Counted from the stretch's first letter, positions 1 to 7,657 are shown. The stretch: DNA of 33,154 nucleotides from Bacillota bacterium (GCA_023412455.1 JAEYNQ010000103.1:1-33154); one strand, 5' to 3'. Numbers and translations: made by a program. The notes: a model not told the origin generated them from the sequence alone.

Positions 1-57
1 ATAGGCAAGAGGAATCTTTAACTGCTGCAAGAGATCATATATCTGTTCATGAGTCAC
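1..57 (-). CDS. Phage tail-component protein (partial, N-terminus only)
   Basis: Only the first 19 codons are in the window; the gene runs off the left edge. It starts with GTG at 57, inside a GTGA overlap with the stop of the upstream gp10-like gene, which suggests translational coupling. A GGGAG ribosome site lies about 9 bases upstream. The visible residues read MTHEQIYDLLQQLKIPLAY. By position (directly after an HK97 gp10-like protein) and by the E-x-I-Y-x-L-L start, it fits the small tail-terminator/tail-component proteins of HK97-like phages. The family assignment is inference from context, as too little sequence is present to prove it. Confidence 0.5.
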   Translation of the reverse strand, partial: MTHEQIYDLLQQLKIPLAY

Positions 58-395
58 TGTAGTTTCTCCCTCACTTTCTCTTCAAAGCTTTGAATGGCTT
101 GTTGCTCCACTGGTTCAATGTGCTTAATGCCTTCTACCCTTCTACCTCCTCTTTTGGCATGACCGTGTTCAAGTAGATGGGTAAGATAGTAACGCTTATT
201 ATGAATTACATAGCCATTTGAAGTTTTCTTTCGAATCCAACTCTTAGCATACTTCTTTGTTCGTGTAGGACTAGTAGTTTTAAGTGCCTTAACAGCTTCT
301 TCAGTCACTTCATTGGCTGACTCCTCTAAGGCTTCTTGCACATCTTCAGTAAAGTTAGCAAGCCTATTGGCAATTTCAAGACTAATATCAATCAT
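54..395 (-). CDS. HK97 gp10-family head-tail/tail component
   Basis: A 113-aa basic protein of the HK97 gp10-like family, small proteins at the head-tail junction or tail completion step of siphoviruses. Visible family features are an N-terminal amphipathic helical half (residues about 1-45), a central S-P-x-R-T-x-x-Y-A-x-S-W segment, then L-x-x-L-L-E-H-G-H-A-K-R and a late H-I-E-P. I chose the ATG at 395 because AGGTG lies 6-7 bases upstream; the GTG at 404 is in frame but has no well-spaced ribosome site. It overlaps the end of the head-closure gene by 8 bp and the next gene by 4 bp, as expected in a late structural operon. Confidence 0.88.
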   Translation of the reverse strand: MIDISLEIANRLANFTEDVQEALEESANEVTEEAVKALKTTSPTRTKKYAKSWIRKKTSNGYVIHNKRYYLTHLLEHGHAKRGGRRVEGIKHIEPVEQQAIQSFEEKVREKLQ

Positions 396-717
396 TGGCT
401 TCACCTACTTTCTCTGAACATAGTAGTTGTAAGTAAACGTTGCGTTCTTCAAAGTTAATAATGGCTAAGATGTTATAAGTGTGTTTCTGAAAGAATACTC
501 TCATAAAAGGTGTAATACCCTCTAGGTACCGTATAGTAATTTTAGTACTAACCTCACTATTCATCTGCTTGGCACTAAAGTACTCCTTACCAGATAAAGG
601 TTCAACACTGGCCCACACAGTGGCTACGTCTTGCCATTCTTCAAGCTGCTGTCCAATGCTATCCTTTATAATAAGTGGCTTTTGTAGTGTTATTCTATGC
701 CTTAAGTTGCCTATCAT
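388..717 (-). CDS. Phage head closure protein (SPP1 gp16 / head-tail joining family)
   Basis: A 109-aa protein of the phage head-tail joining family, which closes the portal channel after packaging and forms part of the connector stack. Typical traits are the start MIGNLRHRITLQ, a W-x-x-V-A-T-V-W-A-S-V-E-P-L-S-G-K-E-Y-F segment at residues 28-47, and I-T-I-R-Y near the middle. This pattern is characteristic of the family. It sits between the gp6-like connector and the gp10-like protein, the standard order. Length is normal for the family. Confidence 0.92.
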   Translation of the reverse strand: MIGNLRHRITLQKPLIIKDSIGQQLEEWQDVATVWASVEPLSGKEYFSAKQMNSEVSTKITIRYLEGITPFMRVFFQKHTYNILAIINFEERNVYLQLLCSEKVGEAND

Positions 718-721
718 CTTA

Positions 722-1012
722 TCACCAGCCTTCCTTACGATAACTAAAGAGTAAGTTTTTCATAACTTCCAATACTTCTTTAACCTCCACTTTTTCCCTT
801 TGCTCATAAAAGCAAGCCACTCCATAACAGATGGCTTGCTTAATAGTTTCTGGAATAACTTCTAGTTCAGATAATGGATAACGAAGTATTCCTTCACACA
901 TCTCCTCTACTGAACAAATAAAAGAGGTGATAAGTGCATCTTCACCCTCACCATCTACTCGTAAATATACTTTTACTTCATCCAATGAAATGACCATGCT
1001 CCTCATCACCAC
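722..1012 (-). CDS. Head-tail connector protein (gp6-like / QLRG family)
   Basis: A 90-96 aa protein of the phage gp6-like head-tail connector family, which forms the ring below the portal. The family signature is an N-terminal S-L-D-E-V-K-x-Y-L-R-V-D-G-E-G-E-D-A-L-I segment followed by a helical bundle with I-K-Q-A-I-C-Y-G-V-A. The start is uncertain: GTG at 1012, ATG at 1006 and ATG at 997 are all in frame. An AAGGTGGTGAT ribosome-like stretch lies just before or within these starts, and the family consensus favours 997 (MVISLDEVK). The gene follows the putative decoration gene by 5 bp and precedes the head-closure gene. Confidence 0.9.
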   Translation of the reverse strand: MVMRSMVISLDEVKVYLRVDGEGEDALITSFICSVEEMCEGILRYPLSELEVIPETIKQAICYGVACFYEQREKVEVKEVLEVMKNLLFSYRKEGW

Positions 1013-1017
1013 CTTTT

Positions 1018-1455
1018 CTATTCTGTATATCTAGGACTATCTAGTAGTGCATAAATAGCACCAGGGACAGTACTTGAAGCAACTGCTGTAGTTTTGAGCA
1101 TCACTCGGTCACAGTCACTAGAAGCTAGCATAGCATCTGATACTCTTACAAGAAAATACTTGCTTGCTCCAGCTGTACCACCAATGTTAATCACTTTACC
1201 TGTTGCTTCTACTTCAGTAAAGGTTATATCTCCTTTCTGCGTAAACAAGAAAGGAACTGCTACCGGTGTGCCATCTTCGCCAAGTTTCGCTTGGACTGTA
1301 AGCGTGGTACTTCCAGCGGTTCCTTCACCTGACTCCACTAAAAAAGTGACCCCTTGGTAGTTTGTAAGAACTACTGGATCACTTGTAATAGCTGTTGCAA
1401 ATATAGGCCCTGGAACCTTAACGTCTTTAATAATAGGTTTCATATTTTTAATCAT
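1018..1455 (-). CDS. Probable capsid-associated (decoration/fibre-like) protein, unassigned
   Basis: A 145-aa protein encoded directly after the major capsid gene and before the connector gene. It is rich in Thr, Val, Ala and Gly, with alternating hydrophobic residues that suggest beta structure (for example T-F-L-V-E-S-G-E-G-T-A-G-S-T-T-L-T-V-Q near residues 38-56 and K-Y-F-L-V-R-V later). No signal peptide, membrane segment or catalytic motif is visible. AGGAGGG lies 7 bases before the ATG at 1455. The position and beta-rich composition match capsid decoration or head-fibre proteins in other HK97-type phages. That role is inference; I do not recognise a specific family. Confidence 0.6.
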   Translation of the reverse strand: MIKNMKPIIKDVKVPGPIFATAITSDPVVLTNYQGVTFLVESGEGTAGSTTLTVQAKLGEDGTPVAVPFLFTQKGDITFTEVEATGKVINIGGTAGASKYFLVRVSDAMLASSDCDRVMLKTTAVASSTVPGAIYALLDSPRYTE

Positions 1456-1467
1456 GCACTATCCCTC

Positions 1468-2748
1468 CTAGTTTCTCTTAGCCAATGCAATAAATGGACT
1501 AATGGTGTTGTTCCCCTTATATGATGTAATTGGTTTATTCCAAATAGGTTGACCGTCTACACGATAAATGAATCTAAATACGTTCTCATCATATAAGAAA
1601 CGTACATGAATAGAACTTGCTGCATTAATACCGCCTTTATCAATAAGTAGATATTGGCTCATATCGGCTAATACAATATCTCCTACTTCTCCTACTGCAG
1701 AGCATTGCTCAAGTGGCATAATCGGTCTACCGAAAAGTGTAGCATAAGGTGCTTCTGATAAGCCCCCTGCTGGAATATAAACAGGCTTATCACCAATAGT
1801 TAAAGTATAAAGCAATGGTTCAATCTCTTGGTTCACATACCATACAGAGCTTGCTCTACTTCTAGTCCATAATCTAGACCACATATTGAGTAAGTTTTGA
1901 ACGGTAATTGGTGCACTTTGAGAGCTATCTTTTGCCACTTTAACAAGTGCTTCAGAATTTAAAATACCTAATGGCTGACCACTACCTGTTCCACACAAAA
2001 TGGCATCATCCATTTTAAAACCAAACTCTTCAGCAAAAGCCATTCTTAAGACACTTTCAAGAGCAGCTGCATCTTGCAAAAGTTCATCTGTCGCATAGCA
2101 AAGTCCAGTTAACTTCTTTAAAGATAGATCCATGGTTCTAAACTTAGGTCTTGAAGCAGTAAACTGTTCAGCTTCATTCTCCCAGTATGTTTGAATACCA
2201 CCCCATCTAGAGCCATTACCACGACTATTTTCATCTACAGCATTAATCTTTAAACCATTAGCATTAGTGGAAATAGGGATCTTTGCCACCTTTGAAGCAA
2301 GGATACCCGTATCATAAGTACGCTTTAAAAGATCAGTTACAAAGTCTTGTTGTACTAAGAAACCACCATCTGAAGGACTACTCTCATTTAGGCCACTAGC
2401 AGCTCTTGTTGTGAGCCTTGCATCCATACGACCATCTGGTGCGGCTGCTCTATATACAGCCATCATCTGTTCACCAAAACTAGCGAATCTCTTTTCATTT
2501 TCTGGTCCTTTAGGATTAGGCTTAGGAACTGGCGTATGATCACGTTCCTCTTCCTCTTCTCCTTCCAAAGCTCGCATACGTCCAATGGTTTCATCCCACT
2601 TACGCATTTCTTCTTCAAAACCCTTCACTTTTTTATCCTCTTCATCAGATAAAAAGCGTCCCTCTGTTTGGGCACCACTAATAATTGCTAATGCTTGAAG
2701 TCTTAAATCATTTTTTCTAGCTTCCATTTCCTTGATTTTTTTACTCAT
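1468..2748 (-). CDS. Major capsid protein, HK97 fold
   Basis: A 426-aa major capsid precursor of the HK97 family. Residues about 1-105 are charged and helical (M-S-K-K-I-K-E-M-E-A-R-K, then a Glu-rich E-E-E-E-E-R stretch near 65-70), as expected for the delta scaffold domain removed by the prohead protease. The mature domain follows, with S-S-P-S-D-G-G-F-L-V-Q-Q-D-F near 120-135 and the conserved C-terminal half including G-R-P-I-M-P-L. AGGAGG lies 7 bases before the ATG. The gene sits directly downstream of the protease that would process it. The exact cleavage site cannot be read from sequence alone. Confidence 0.95.
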   Translation of the reverse strand: MSKKIKEMEARKNDLRLQALAIISGAQTEGRFLSDEEDKKVKGFEEEMRKWDETIGRMRALEGEEEEERDHTPVPKPNPKGPENEKRFASFGEQMMAVYRAAAPDGRMDARLTTRAASGLNESSPSDGGFLVQQDFVTDLLKRTYDTGILASKVAKIPISTNANGLKINAVDENSRGNGSRWGGIQTYWENEAEQFTASRPKFRTMDLSLKKLTGLCYATDELLQDAAALESVLRMAFAEEFGFKMDDAILCGTGSGQPLGILNSEALVKVAKDSSQSAPITVQNLLNMWSRLWTRSRASSVWYVNQEIEPLLYTLTIGDKPVYIPAGGLSEAPYATLFGRPIMPLEQCSAVGEVGDIVLADMSQYLLIDKGGINAASSIHVRFLYDENVFRFIYRVDGQPIWNKPITSYKGNNTISPFIALAKRN

Positions 2749-2759
2749 GTTATCGCCTC

Positions 2760-3398
2760 CTATAATAATTTAAATTTGCTTTCTAAAAGCTGTAGTTGCT
2801 CTTTTGCCTTCTGTCGTTCCTCTTGCTCACTATGCTGTGTTTCCTGTTTTCTAGCTTCATAAACATCTGTCATACTTCTTACACCTACACTTGTTTGAGG
2901 ATAGGCTGGGAAAGTAACGGGTGATACATCAAAAAGTTTAACCTTATGAAGTTCCCTTACATCTATCCCTTCATCTGTTCCCCACCTATCTTCTTCTACT
3001 AGAAAACCAAAACTCATTTGAGAAATATCCCCTCGGTCAATACTTACACTTAAGTCCCTTGCCCACTGTGTATCAGGTGGCATAATTCTTACCAACAAGC
3101 CTTTCTGTGTTTCTTTTAACTCCAAGGTGCCAGAGATGTTTCTGCCTAATACATAGTTTGGATCATGATTAAACAAAGCTCTTACATCATCTACTCCAAT
3201 AGAGTCTTTAAAAGCACCAGGCATAACCTTCTCTTTAAAAGGAAACATACCACCTAAGGTTTCGGACCATTGATTAAAGACAGCTGCATGTCCCTCAATA
3301 ACAGGACCACCTGTTTCAGTTCCATCCTCATTCACGCTTCTGCTCACTCTCAGCTCCGTCATCTCCACTGTCCTGCGTTCCATTTGACTCTTGCTCAT
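2760..3398 (-). CDS. HK97-family prohead protease (peptidase S78)
   Basis: A 212-aa prohead maturation protease that cleaves the scaffold domain from the capsid protein. Family features are G-H-A-A-V-F-N-Q-W near residue 37, P-G-A-F-K-D-S-I near 60, the catalytic His in A-L-F-N-H-D-P (about His78) and the catalytic Ser in Q-M-S-F-G-F (about Ser129). I chose ATG at 3398 because AAGGAGG lies 8 bases upstream; the in-frame GTG at 3407 is too close to it. The start lies 71 bp inside the portal gene, a long overlap, so the protease ribosome site is within the portal C-terminal coding region. The C-terminal 30 residues are rich in Gln, Glu and Lys. Confidence 0.94.
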   Translation of the reverse strand: MSKSQMERRTVEMTELRVSRSVNEDGTETGGPVIEGHAAVFNQWSETLGGMFPFKEKVMPGAFKDSIGVDDVRALFNHDPNYVLGRNISGTLELKETQKGLLVRIMPPDTQWARDLSVSIDRGDISQMSFGFLVEEDRWGTDEGIDVRELHKVKLFDVSPVTFPAYPQTSVGVRSMTDVYEARKQETQHSEQEERQKAKEQLQLLESKFKLL

Positions 3399-4617
3399 TT
3401 GCTTCACCTCCTTGACTTTTAATAGCTGCTGTAATCGGCATCATATTGCCATTAACTAAATAAAGATCTCCACCTACCTCATCTGGAAGTGGGTTAAGAT
3501 CTTCTAATTCTCTAATATCATTGGCACTATACCAGCCATTTTGTCTGCCTACTGCGTAGCCATCCATTCGTGTTTTAAAATCTCCTCTAAGCAGTCCATC
3601 TACTGTAAACTTAACAAAATATAAGCTTCTTTCACCTTCAGAAAGCAAACACCTTTGAATAGCTTGTTCCCACCTTACTAGCCATGGCCTTATGGTATGC
3701 ACCACAAAGTCTATGGACTGATGCTCAATATTACTAAAGGTTGCTCTTTCTAAATCTCCTATAAGGTGAGGAGGTACTCTAAACATACGGCATATTTCAT
3801 TAAGCTGAAATTTTCGTGTTTCTAAAAACTGAGCATCATTAGGCGGAATACCTATTTCTTTATAAGTCATGCCTTCTTCAAGAACTGCTATCTTATGTGA
3901 ATTCTTTACACCTTTATAAACAGCTTCCCATGAGGTGCGGAGCTTTTCTGGATCCTTAACAATTCCGGGATGCTCTAAAATACCACCTGGTCTTGCCCCA
4001 TTGGAGAAGAAACGAGAACCAAACTCTTCTGTGGCTTGCGATAAGCCAATAGTTTCTCTTGCTAAAGCTATAGGTGAAAGGCCCTTTATACCGTTATAAC
4101 TAAGTCCTGGAATGTGGAGAATCTGATTAGGTGAGTACACCTTCTGACCATCATCATCGCTGTAGTAGTAAATAAGTTCCTTGGTCACAGAGTGTCTATC
4201 TACATAAACTTTAGAAGGATGAAGTGGCCAAAGTTCTACAGGTGTTTTGCCTTTGTAAATAATTAATGCATAAGCATTTCCCCATAGAAGCAAGTGTGTC
4301 ATCATCGTTTCTCTAAATGAAAAACTCGTCATTTCACGATTAGGTGTATCATGCAATAACGAGTATAAAGGATGATAGGTTGCTTTTTCTTTTCCCTTGG
4401 AAAGTCTTTTATAAAGTGGTAAAGGTAAACTTGCTACAGTTTCAGCAAGTACTCTCACACAAGCATAAACTGCAGATGTTCTCATGGCAGATTCTTCACT
4501 TACGAATATAGCTGCTCTTGTATCAGTTAAGTCCTCGCCATTCATAAAAGCTTGCATTTTTTCATCTACTGGAGCAGCTCTTGCTTCTATAAATCTATTG
4601 ATAAATGGTAGTTTCAA
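3328..4617 (-). CDS. Portal protein, HK97 family
   Basis: A 429-aa portal protein, the dodecameric vertex ring through which DNA is packaged. Family traits include S-A-V-Y-A-C-V-R-V-L-A-E-T-V-A-S-L-P-L near residue 50, L-L-W-G-N-A-Y near 110, and F-S-N-G-A-R-P-G-G near 205. The C-terminal tail is acidic and low complexity. The start is TTG at 4617 with GGGAGGTG 8 bases upstream; no ATG fits as well. It is the first gene of the head cluster downstream of the two-gene insertion and its terminator. Portal transcription therefore needs read-through of that terminator, antitermination, or a promoter I cannot see. Confidence 0.95.
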   Translation of the reverse strand: MKLPFINRFIEARAAPVDEKMQAFMNGEDLTDTRAAIFVSEESAMRTSAVYACVRVLAETVASLPLPLYKRLSKGKEKATYHPLYSLLHDTPNREMTSFSFRETMMTHLLLWGNAYALIIYKGKTPVELWPLHPSKVYVDRHSVTKELIYYYSDDDGQKVYSPNQILHIPGLSYNGIKGLSPIALARETIGLSQATEEFGSRFFSNGARPGGILEHPGIVKDPEKLRTSWEAVYKGVKNSHKIAVLEEGMTYKEIGIPPNDAQFLETRKFQLNEICRMFRVPPHLIGDLERATFSNIEHQSIDFVVHTIRPWLVRWEQAIQRCLLSEGERSLYFVKFTVDGLLRGDFKTRMDGYAVGRQNGWYSANDIRELEDLNPLPDEVGGDLYLVNGNMMPITAAIKSQGGEANEQESNGTQDSGDDGAESEQKRE

Positions 4618-4650
4618 ATTTTACACCTCCCAAAAAGGTGCATTAAAAAA

Positions 4651-4672
4651 GCAACTATCCCAAAATAGTTGC
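4651..4672 (-). terminator. Rho-independent terminator closing the two-gene moron
   Basis: Perfect 8-bp inverted repeat (GCAACTAT at 4651-4658, ATAGTTGC at 4665-4672) with a 6-base loop. On the minus strand the stem is followed by TTTTTT (4645-4650). On the plus strand it is followed by ATTTTTT, so it may act both ways. It lies 12 bp after the stop of the second moron gene and just before the portal ribosome site. Confidence 0.8.
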
Positions 4673-4683
4673 ATTTTTTAATG

Positions 4684-5001
4684 CTATATTGTTATAAATA
4701 ACTTTCTTGGATTAGTATTGGTACAAAACGGAAGAAAACTATAATTTTGTACTAATATCTGACTAAATAACCTTAATGCTACACCTACATACTTTAAATT
4801 TAGCTGTTTATGTGATTGAATATCAAAATCCAATCTATTATGATAAATGGTTACTGATATGTGTTTTTTATTGGGGGTTTTTGCACATATACTATTATAT
4901 ATAACAACCGCAGAATTAAGTGCATTTGTATAAATCCTAAAATCAACAATTTTTCTTTGTTTCAAATCTTTTAATATGAATGATTTTTTATATAAATACA
5001 T
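4684..5001 (-). CDS. Moron protein B, unknown; tandem paralogue of the gene at 5001-5456
   Basis: A 105-aa basic protein of a family I do not recognise. Compared without gaps from residue 1, it shares A-L-R (75-77), F-S-Q (79-81) and L-V-Q (83-85) at identical positions with the 151-aa upstream protein, which points to duplication and divergence. It lacks the C-terminal 50 residues of its partner. It contains no catalytic motif, signal peptide or clear membrane segment. The start ATG overlaps the upstream stop (TAATG), suggesting translational coupling; GGAGGG lies about 10 bases before the ATG. A terminator follows 12 bp after the stop. Its placement between TerL and portal, with no structural homologue, marks it as cargo. 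Confidence 0.72.
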   Translation of the reverse strand: MYLYKKSFILKDLKQRKIVDFRIYTNALNSAVVIYNSICAKTPNKKHISVTIYHNRLDFDIQSHKQLNLKYVGVALRLFSQILVQNYSFLPFCTNTNPRKLFITI

Positions 5002-5456
5002 TATTGATTATCCCTCCAATTTATTAATTGTGTTTTAATACTAGAAATCAATCCTGTGTCAGCTTTTCTTCTAGCAAGTAGAATCTCTGCTAAAGTTTTA
5101 ATCATCTCAGGTCCCGTCATATCAACTTCTTCTGTTTCAACTACTGAAAAACTTCCACGGAATAATGCATTATTATTTGCTGCTATATTACCAAAACTTG
5201 TTTGTACAAGGTATTGTGAAAAAGATCTAAGTGCTAATGTAGGCTTCTCCAAAGGAGAATTCGATTCTAGTCTAATCTTAATCTCTTTTTCGGTGACCTT
5301 TGTCTCAACAATACGCTTAATATTTCTGGCATTTTTTGCTGTCTGATTGTAATGAATTTCTGCATCCTTAAATATATTTCTCCACTCCATCAAATTTATT
5401 TCTTTTCGCTTTTCTTCATCAGCTAGATAAAAAATAACATCATAATAATATTTCAT
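5001..5456 (-). CDS. Moron protein A, unknown; first gene of an autonomous two-gene unit
   Basis: A 151-aa protein of unknown family. The N-terminal third is charged (M-K-Y-Y-Y-D-V-I-F-Y-L-A-D-E-E-K-R), the centre carries the paralogy block A-L-R-S-F-S-Q-Y-L-V-Q at 75-85, and the C-terminal 50 residues are helical with I-K-T-L-A-E-I-L-L-A-R-R-K. No enzymatic motif is visible. AGAGGAT precedes the ATG by about 9 bases. It has its own promoter (5517-5545) and is coupled to its shorter paralogue downstream. Two-gene units under a private promoter inside late genes are typical of prophage morons expressed in the lysogen, such as superinfection exclusion or anti-defence genes. Here function is unknown. 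Confidence 0.75.
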   Translation of the reverse strand: MKYYYDVIFYLADEEKRKEINLMEWRNIFKDAEIHYNQTAKNARNIKRIVETKVTEKEIKIRLESNSPLEKPTLALRSFSQYLVQTSFGNIAANNNALFRGSFSVVETEEVDMTGPEMIKTLAEILLARRKADTGLISSIKTQLINWRDNQ

Positions 5457-5494
5457 ATATACTTTATCCTCTTCAAATATTTACTCAACAATTG

Positions 5495-5509
5495 CATTAT
5501 TGCATTTGT
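5495..5509. repeat. 15-bp direct repeat, copy 1 (downstream of the moron promoter)
   Basis: CATTATTGCATTTGT, identical to 5566-5580. This copy sits just downstream of the -10 element, near the expected transcription start, and is itself preceded by ATTG, giving a tandem ATTGCAT pattern at 5491-5505. Placement on both sides of the promoter fits an operator pair. Confidence 0.65.
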
Positions 5510-5516
5510 CTTTATC

Positions 5517-5545
5517 AGAATAGCACATGATTTTTATAACGTCAA
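5517..5545 (-). promoter_or_regulatory. Sigma70-type promoter for the two-gene moron
   Basis: On the minus strand, -35 TTGACG (5540-5545), a spacer of exactly 17 bases, and -10 TATTCT (5517-5522) preceded by TGC, which makes it an extended -10. This is the best promoter-like match I found in the window. It lies 61 bp upstream of the ATG at 5456 and 36 bp after the TerL stop. Confidence 0.75.
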
Positions 5546-5565
5546 CAACTTATACAAAACGTTTT

Positions 5566-5580
5566 CATTATTGCATTTGT
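5566..5580. repeat. 15-bp direct repeat, copy 2 (upstream of the moron promoter)
   Basis: CATTATTGCATTTGT, identical to 5495-5509, 71 bp away. It lies between the TerL stop (5582) and the -35 element. It could be an upstream operator or a scar of the cargo insertion. Confidence 0.65.
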
Positions 5581-5581
5581 T

Positions 5582-7129
5582 TTATAGTATTAATATTCCT
5601 CGACTATCATACACACTACCTTCATCACCTTTGTTCCTTATAGCCCTATCAAGAGCCATAATCAGAGCTACAGCACCGTCTATCTTCTCTGTACTTTTCT
5701 CTTTATCTGGTTTAATATTACCTGCTGGATCTGTTTTTACATAGATATTATCCATCATCCACCTAAGAACTGGATTACCACTATGAGCTAGTTTTTTCTC
5801 TAAGGTAAGCTTCATCAATTCTTTTGAAGGTGGTGACATATCTTTGTATCCTTGACCAAACGGAACTACTGTAAACCCCATACCCTCTAGATTTTGAACC
5901 ATCTGTACTGCCCCCCATCTATCAAAGGCTATTTCCTTAATATGGAACTTAATACCTAATTCTTCTATAAAGGTTTCTATAAAACCATAGTGTACTACAT
6001 TTCCCTCTGTTGTTTTAATATATCCCTGTTGCTCCCAAACATCATAAGGCACATGGTCCCGCCTTACTCTTATCTTAAGATTTTCTTCAGGTATCCAAAA
6101 GTATGGTACTATCTCGTATTTCTCATCATCATTTCTTGGTGGAAATACAAGTACAAAAGCAGTTATATCTGTTGTGCTTGAAAGGTCAAGTCCACCATAG
6201 CATTCTCTTCCTATAAGATGTTCTAAGTCCACTGGAAAAGCACATGCATCCCATTTATCCATGGGCATCCATCTTAAAGATTGCTTAACCCACTGATTTA
6301 ATCTAAGCTGACGGAAGATATTTTCTTCTGCTGGATTTTCTCTAGCTGAGTTATAAGCATTTCTGACTTTTTCAATATCAATAGTATGGCCAAGAGATGG
6401 ATTAGCTTTATACCAATTGCTCTCTAAACCCCAATCATCTTCATCTTCTATACCATAAATAACAGGATAAAAAGTAGAATCTATCTTTCTCCCCTCTAAT
6501 AAATCAACTGCTTTTTGATGTTGCTCAAAGCAGATAGAATTTCTATCTGTTCCTGCTGTAGTTATTAGAAAAAATAAGGGTTGTGTTCGTGCATCCCCAG
6601 AACCTTTAGTCATAACATCAAACAGTTCTCTATTAGGCTGGGAATGTAACTCATCAAATATAACACCATGTACATTTAGACCATGCTTAGTGTAGGCTTC
6701 TGCAGATAGCACCTGATAAAAGCTTCCCGTAGGTTTATAGACTAATCGTTTTACCGACATAATTGGCTTAATACGTTTTTTTAATGCTGGACATTGCTCC
6801 ACCATTTCTACTGCTACGTCGAAAACAATAGATGCTTGCTGCCTATCAGATGCACACCCATAGACCTCAGCACCCCATTCGTTATCTCCACAAGTCATAT
6901 AAAGTGCCACACCAGCTGCAAGTTCACTCTTCCCGTTCTTCTTTGGAATTTCAACATATGCAGTATTGTACTGTCTAAATCCATTTTTCTTTACTGTGCC
7001 AAAGACCTCTCTAATGATTTTATCTTGCCAAGGTAAGAGTTCAAAAGGTACACCGCGCCACTGCCCCTTTGTGTGCTTAAGACAATTTATGAAGTTAACT
7101 GCTCGTAATGCTTTAGCTTCATCGTACAT
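5582..7129 (-). CDS. terL: Terminase large subunit
   Basis: A 515-aa packaging motor of the Terminase_1 family, with ATPase and nuclease domains. The Walker A-like segment is P-K-K-N-G-K-S (62-68) and Walker B is V-I-F-D-E (156-160), followed by F-F-L-I-T-T-A-G as coupling motif. The C-terminal RNase H-like nuclease shows G-L-D-L-S-S-T-T-D (first acidic residue), I-A-F-D-R-W and D-G-A-V-A-L-I-M-A. I chose ATG at 7129 because GGAGGG lies 7 bases upstream; the in-frame TTG at 7150 overlaps that ribosome site. It overlaps TerS by 11 bp. Length is normal. Downstream of it the usual portal gene is displaced by the moron. Confidence 0.96.
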   Translation of the reverse strand: MYDEAKALRAVNFINCLKHTKGQWRGVPFELLPWQDKIIREVFGTVKKNGFRQYNTAYVEIPKKNGKSELAAGVALYMTCGDNEWGAEVYGCASDRQQASIVFDVAVEMVEQCPALKKRIKPIMSVKRLVYKPTGSFYQVLSAEAYTKHGLNVHGVIFDELHSQPNRELFDVMTKGSGDARTQPLFFLITTAGTDRNSICFEQHQKAVDLLEGRKIDSTFYPVIYGIEDEDDWGLESNWYKANPSLGHTIDIEKVRNAYNSARENPAEENIFRQLRLNQWVKQSLRWMPMDKWDACAFPVDLEHLIGRECYGGLDLSSTTDITAFVLVFPPRNDDEKYEIVPYFWIPEENLKIRVRRDHVPYDVWEQQGYIKTTEGNVVHYGFIETFIEELGIKFHIKEIAFDRWGAVQMVQNLEGMGFTVVPFGQGYKDMSPPSKELMKLTLEKKLAHSGNPVLRWMMDNIYVKTDPAGNIKPDKEKSTEKIDGAVALIMALDRAIRNKGDEGSVYDSRGILIL

Positions 7130-7604
7130 CCTTTTTCCCTCCTGCAACAAGCATTAGTTCCATGGGATCATCTTCTTCACACGTATTATCTACTACAATT
7201 CTAGTTCTTGCTGAAGGAGTTAAACCAAACTGCTCACAGAACTTACTCATGATTTTAAGGTAGGTTTGAGAAATACTCACTTGAGGTACTTGTTGCCAAT
7301 ATCCAGAGGGAGTTTTAACAATAGTGCCGTGTTTACTGATAAATTCCTCAGCTTCCTTCCATCTCGCATAAGCTTGGCAGTACCCAGCAAAAGCTGCCAT
7401 GTCTACCTCTGTAAGTACACCAAGTTGTTCTAGCTGTTTTGCTACTCTTCGCCATTCTTTCTTAGCTTCTGCCTCAAGCCATATAGGGCATTTGGGTGCT
7501 TTACTTATCGGTTTAGGTTCTGCCGAATTAACTGGTCTTTTCCCTGGATTACCTTCTAATACTTTAATTGCTGTTGGTTTAGGTTTTCTGCCACGCTGTG
7601 CCAT
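7119..7604 (-). CDS. terS: Terminase small subunit, P27 family
   Basis: A 161-aa TerS of the P27 family, which recognises the phage DNA end and regulates TerL. The start R-G-R-K-P-K-P-T-A-I-K-V-L-E-G-N-P-G-K-R-P (about residues 4-24) is diagnostic. A helical core follows with W-x-x-A-E-E-F-I and, near the C-terminus, F-G-L-T-P-S-A-R-T-R-I. ATG at 7604 is preceded by AAGGAGG at 8 bases; the GTG at 7613 is inside that site. It follows a terminator (7629-7653) and couples to TerL. HNH and the cos-like region that usually adjoin TerS lie about 5 kb upstream here. Confidence 0.95.
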   Translation of the reverse strand: MAQRGRKPKPTAIKVLEGNPGKRPVNSAEPKPISKAPKCPIWLEAEAKKEWRRVAKQLEQLGVLTEVDMAAFAGYCQAYARWKEAEEFISKHGTIVKTPSGYWQQVPQVSISQTYLKIMSKFCEQFGLTPSARTRIVVDNTCEEDDPMELMLVAGGKKDVR

Positions 7605-7628
7605 AGGTACCACCTCCTTCCCACAAAA

Positions 7629-7653
7629 AAGGACCTACTCTCGTAAGGTCCTT
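7629..7653 (-). terminator. Rho-independent terminator before terS
   Basis: AAGGACC (7629-7635) pairs with GGTCCTT (7647-7653), with an 11-base loop. On the minus strand the stem runs into TTTTTT (7625-7630). It lies 5 bp after the stop of the zinc-ribbon/DUF5049 gene and 25 bp before the TerS start, so it separates the middle genes from packaging genes. Confidence 0.72.
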
Positions 7654-7657
7654 GGTA

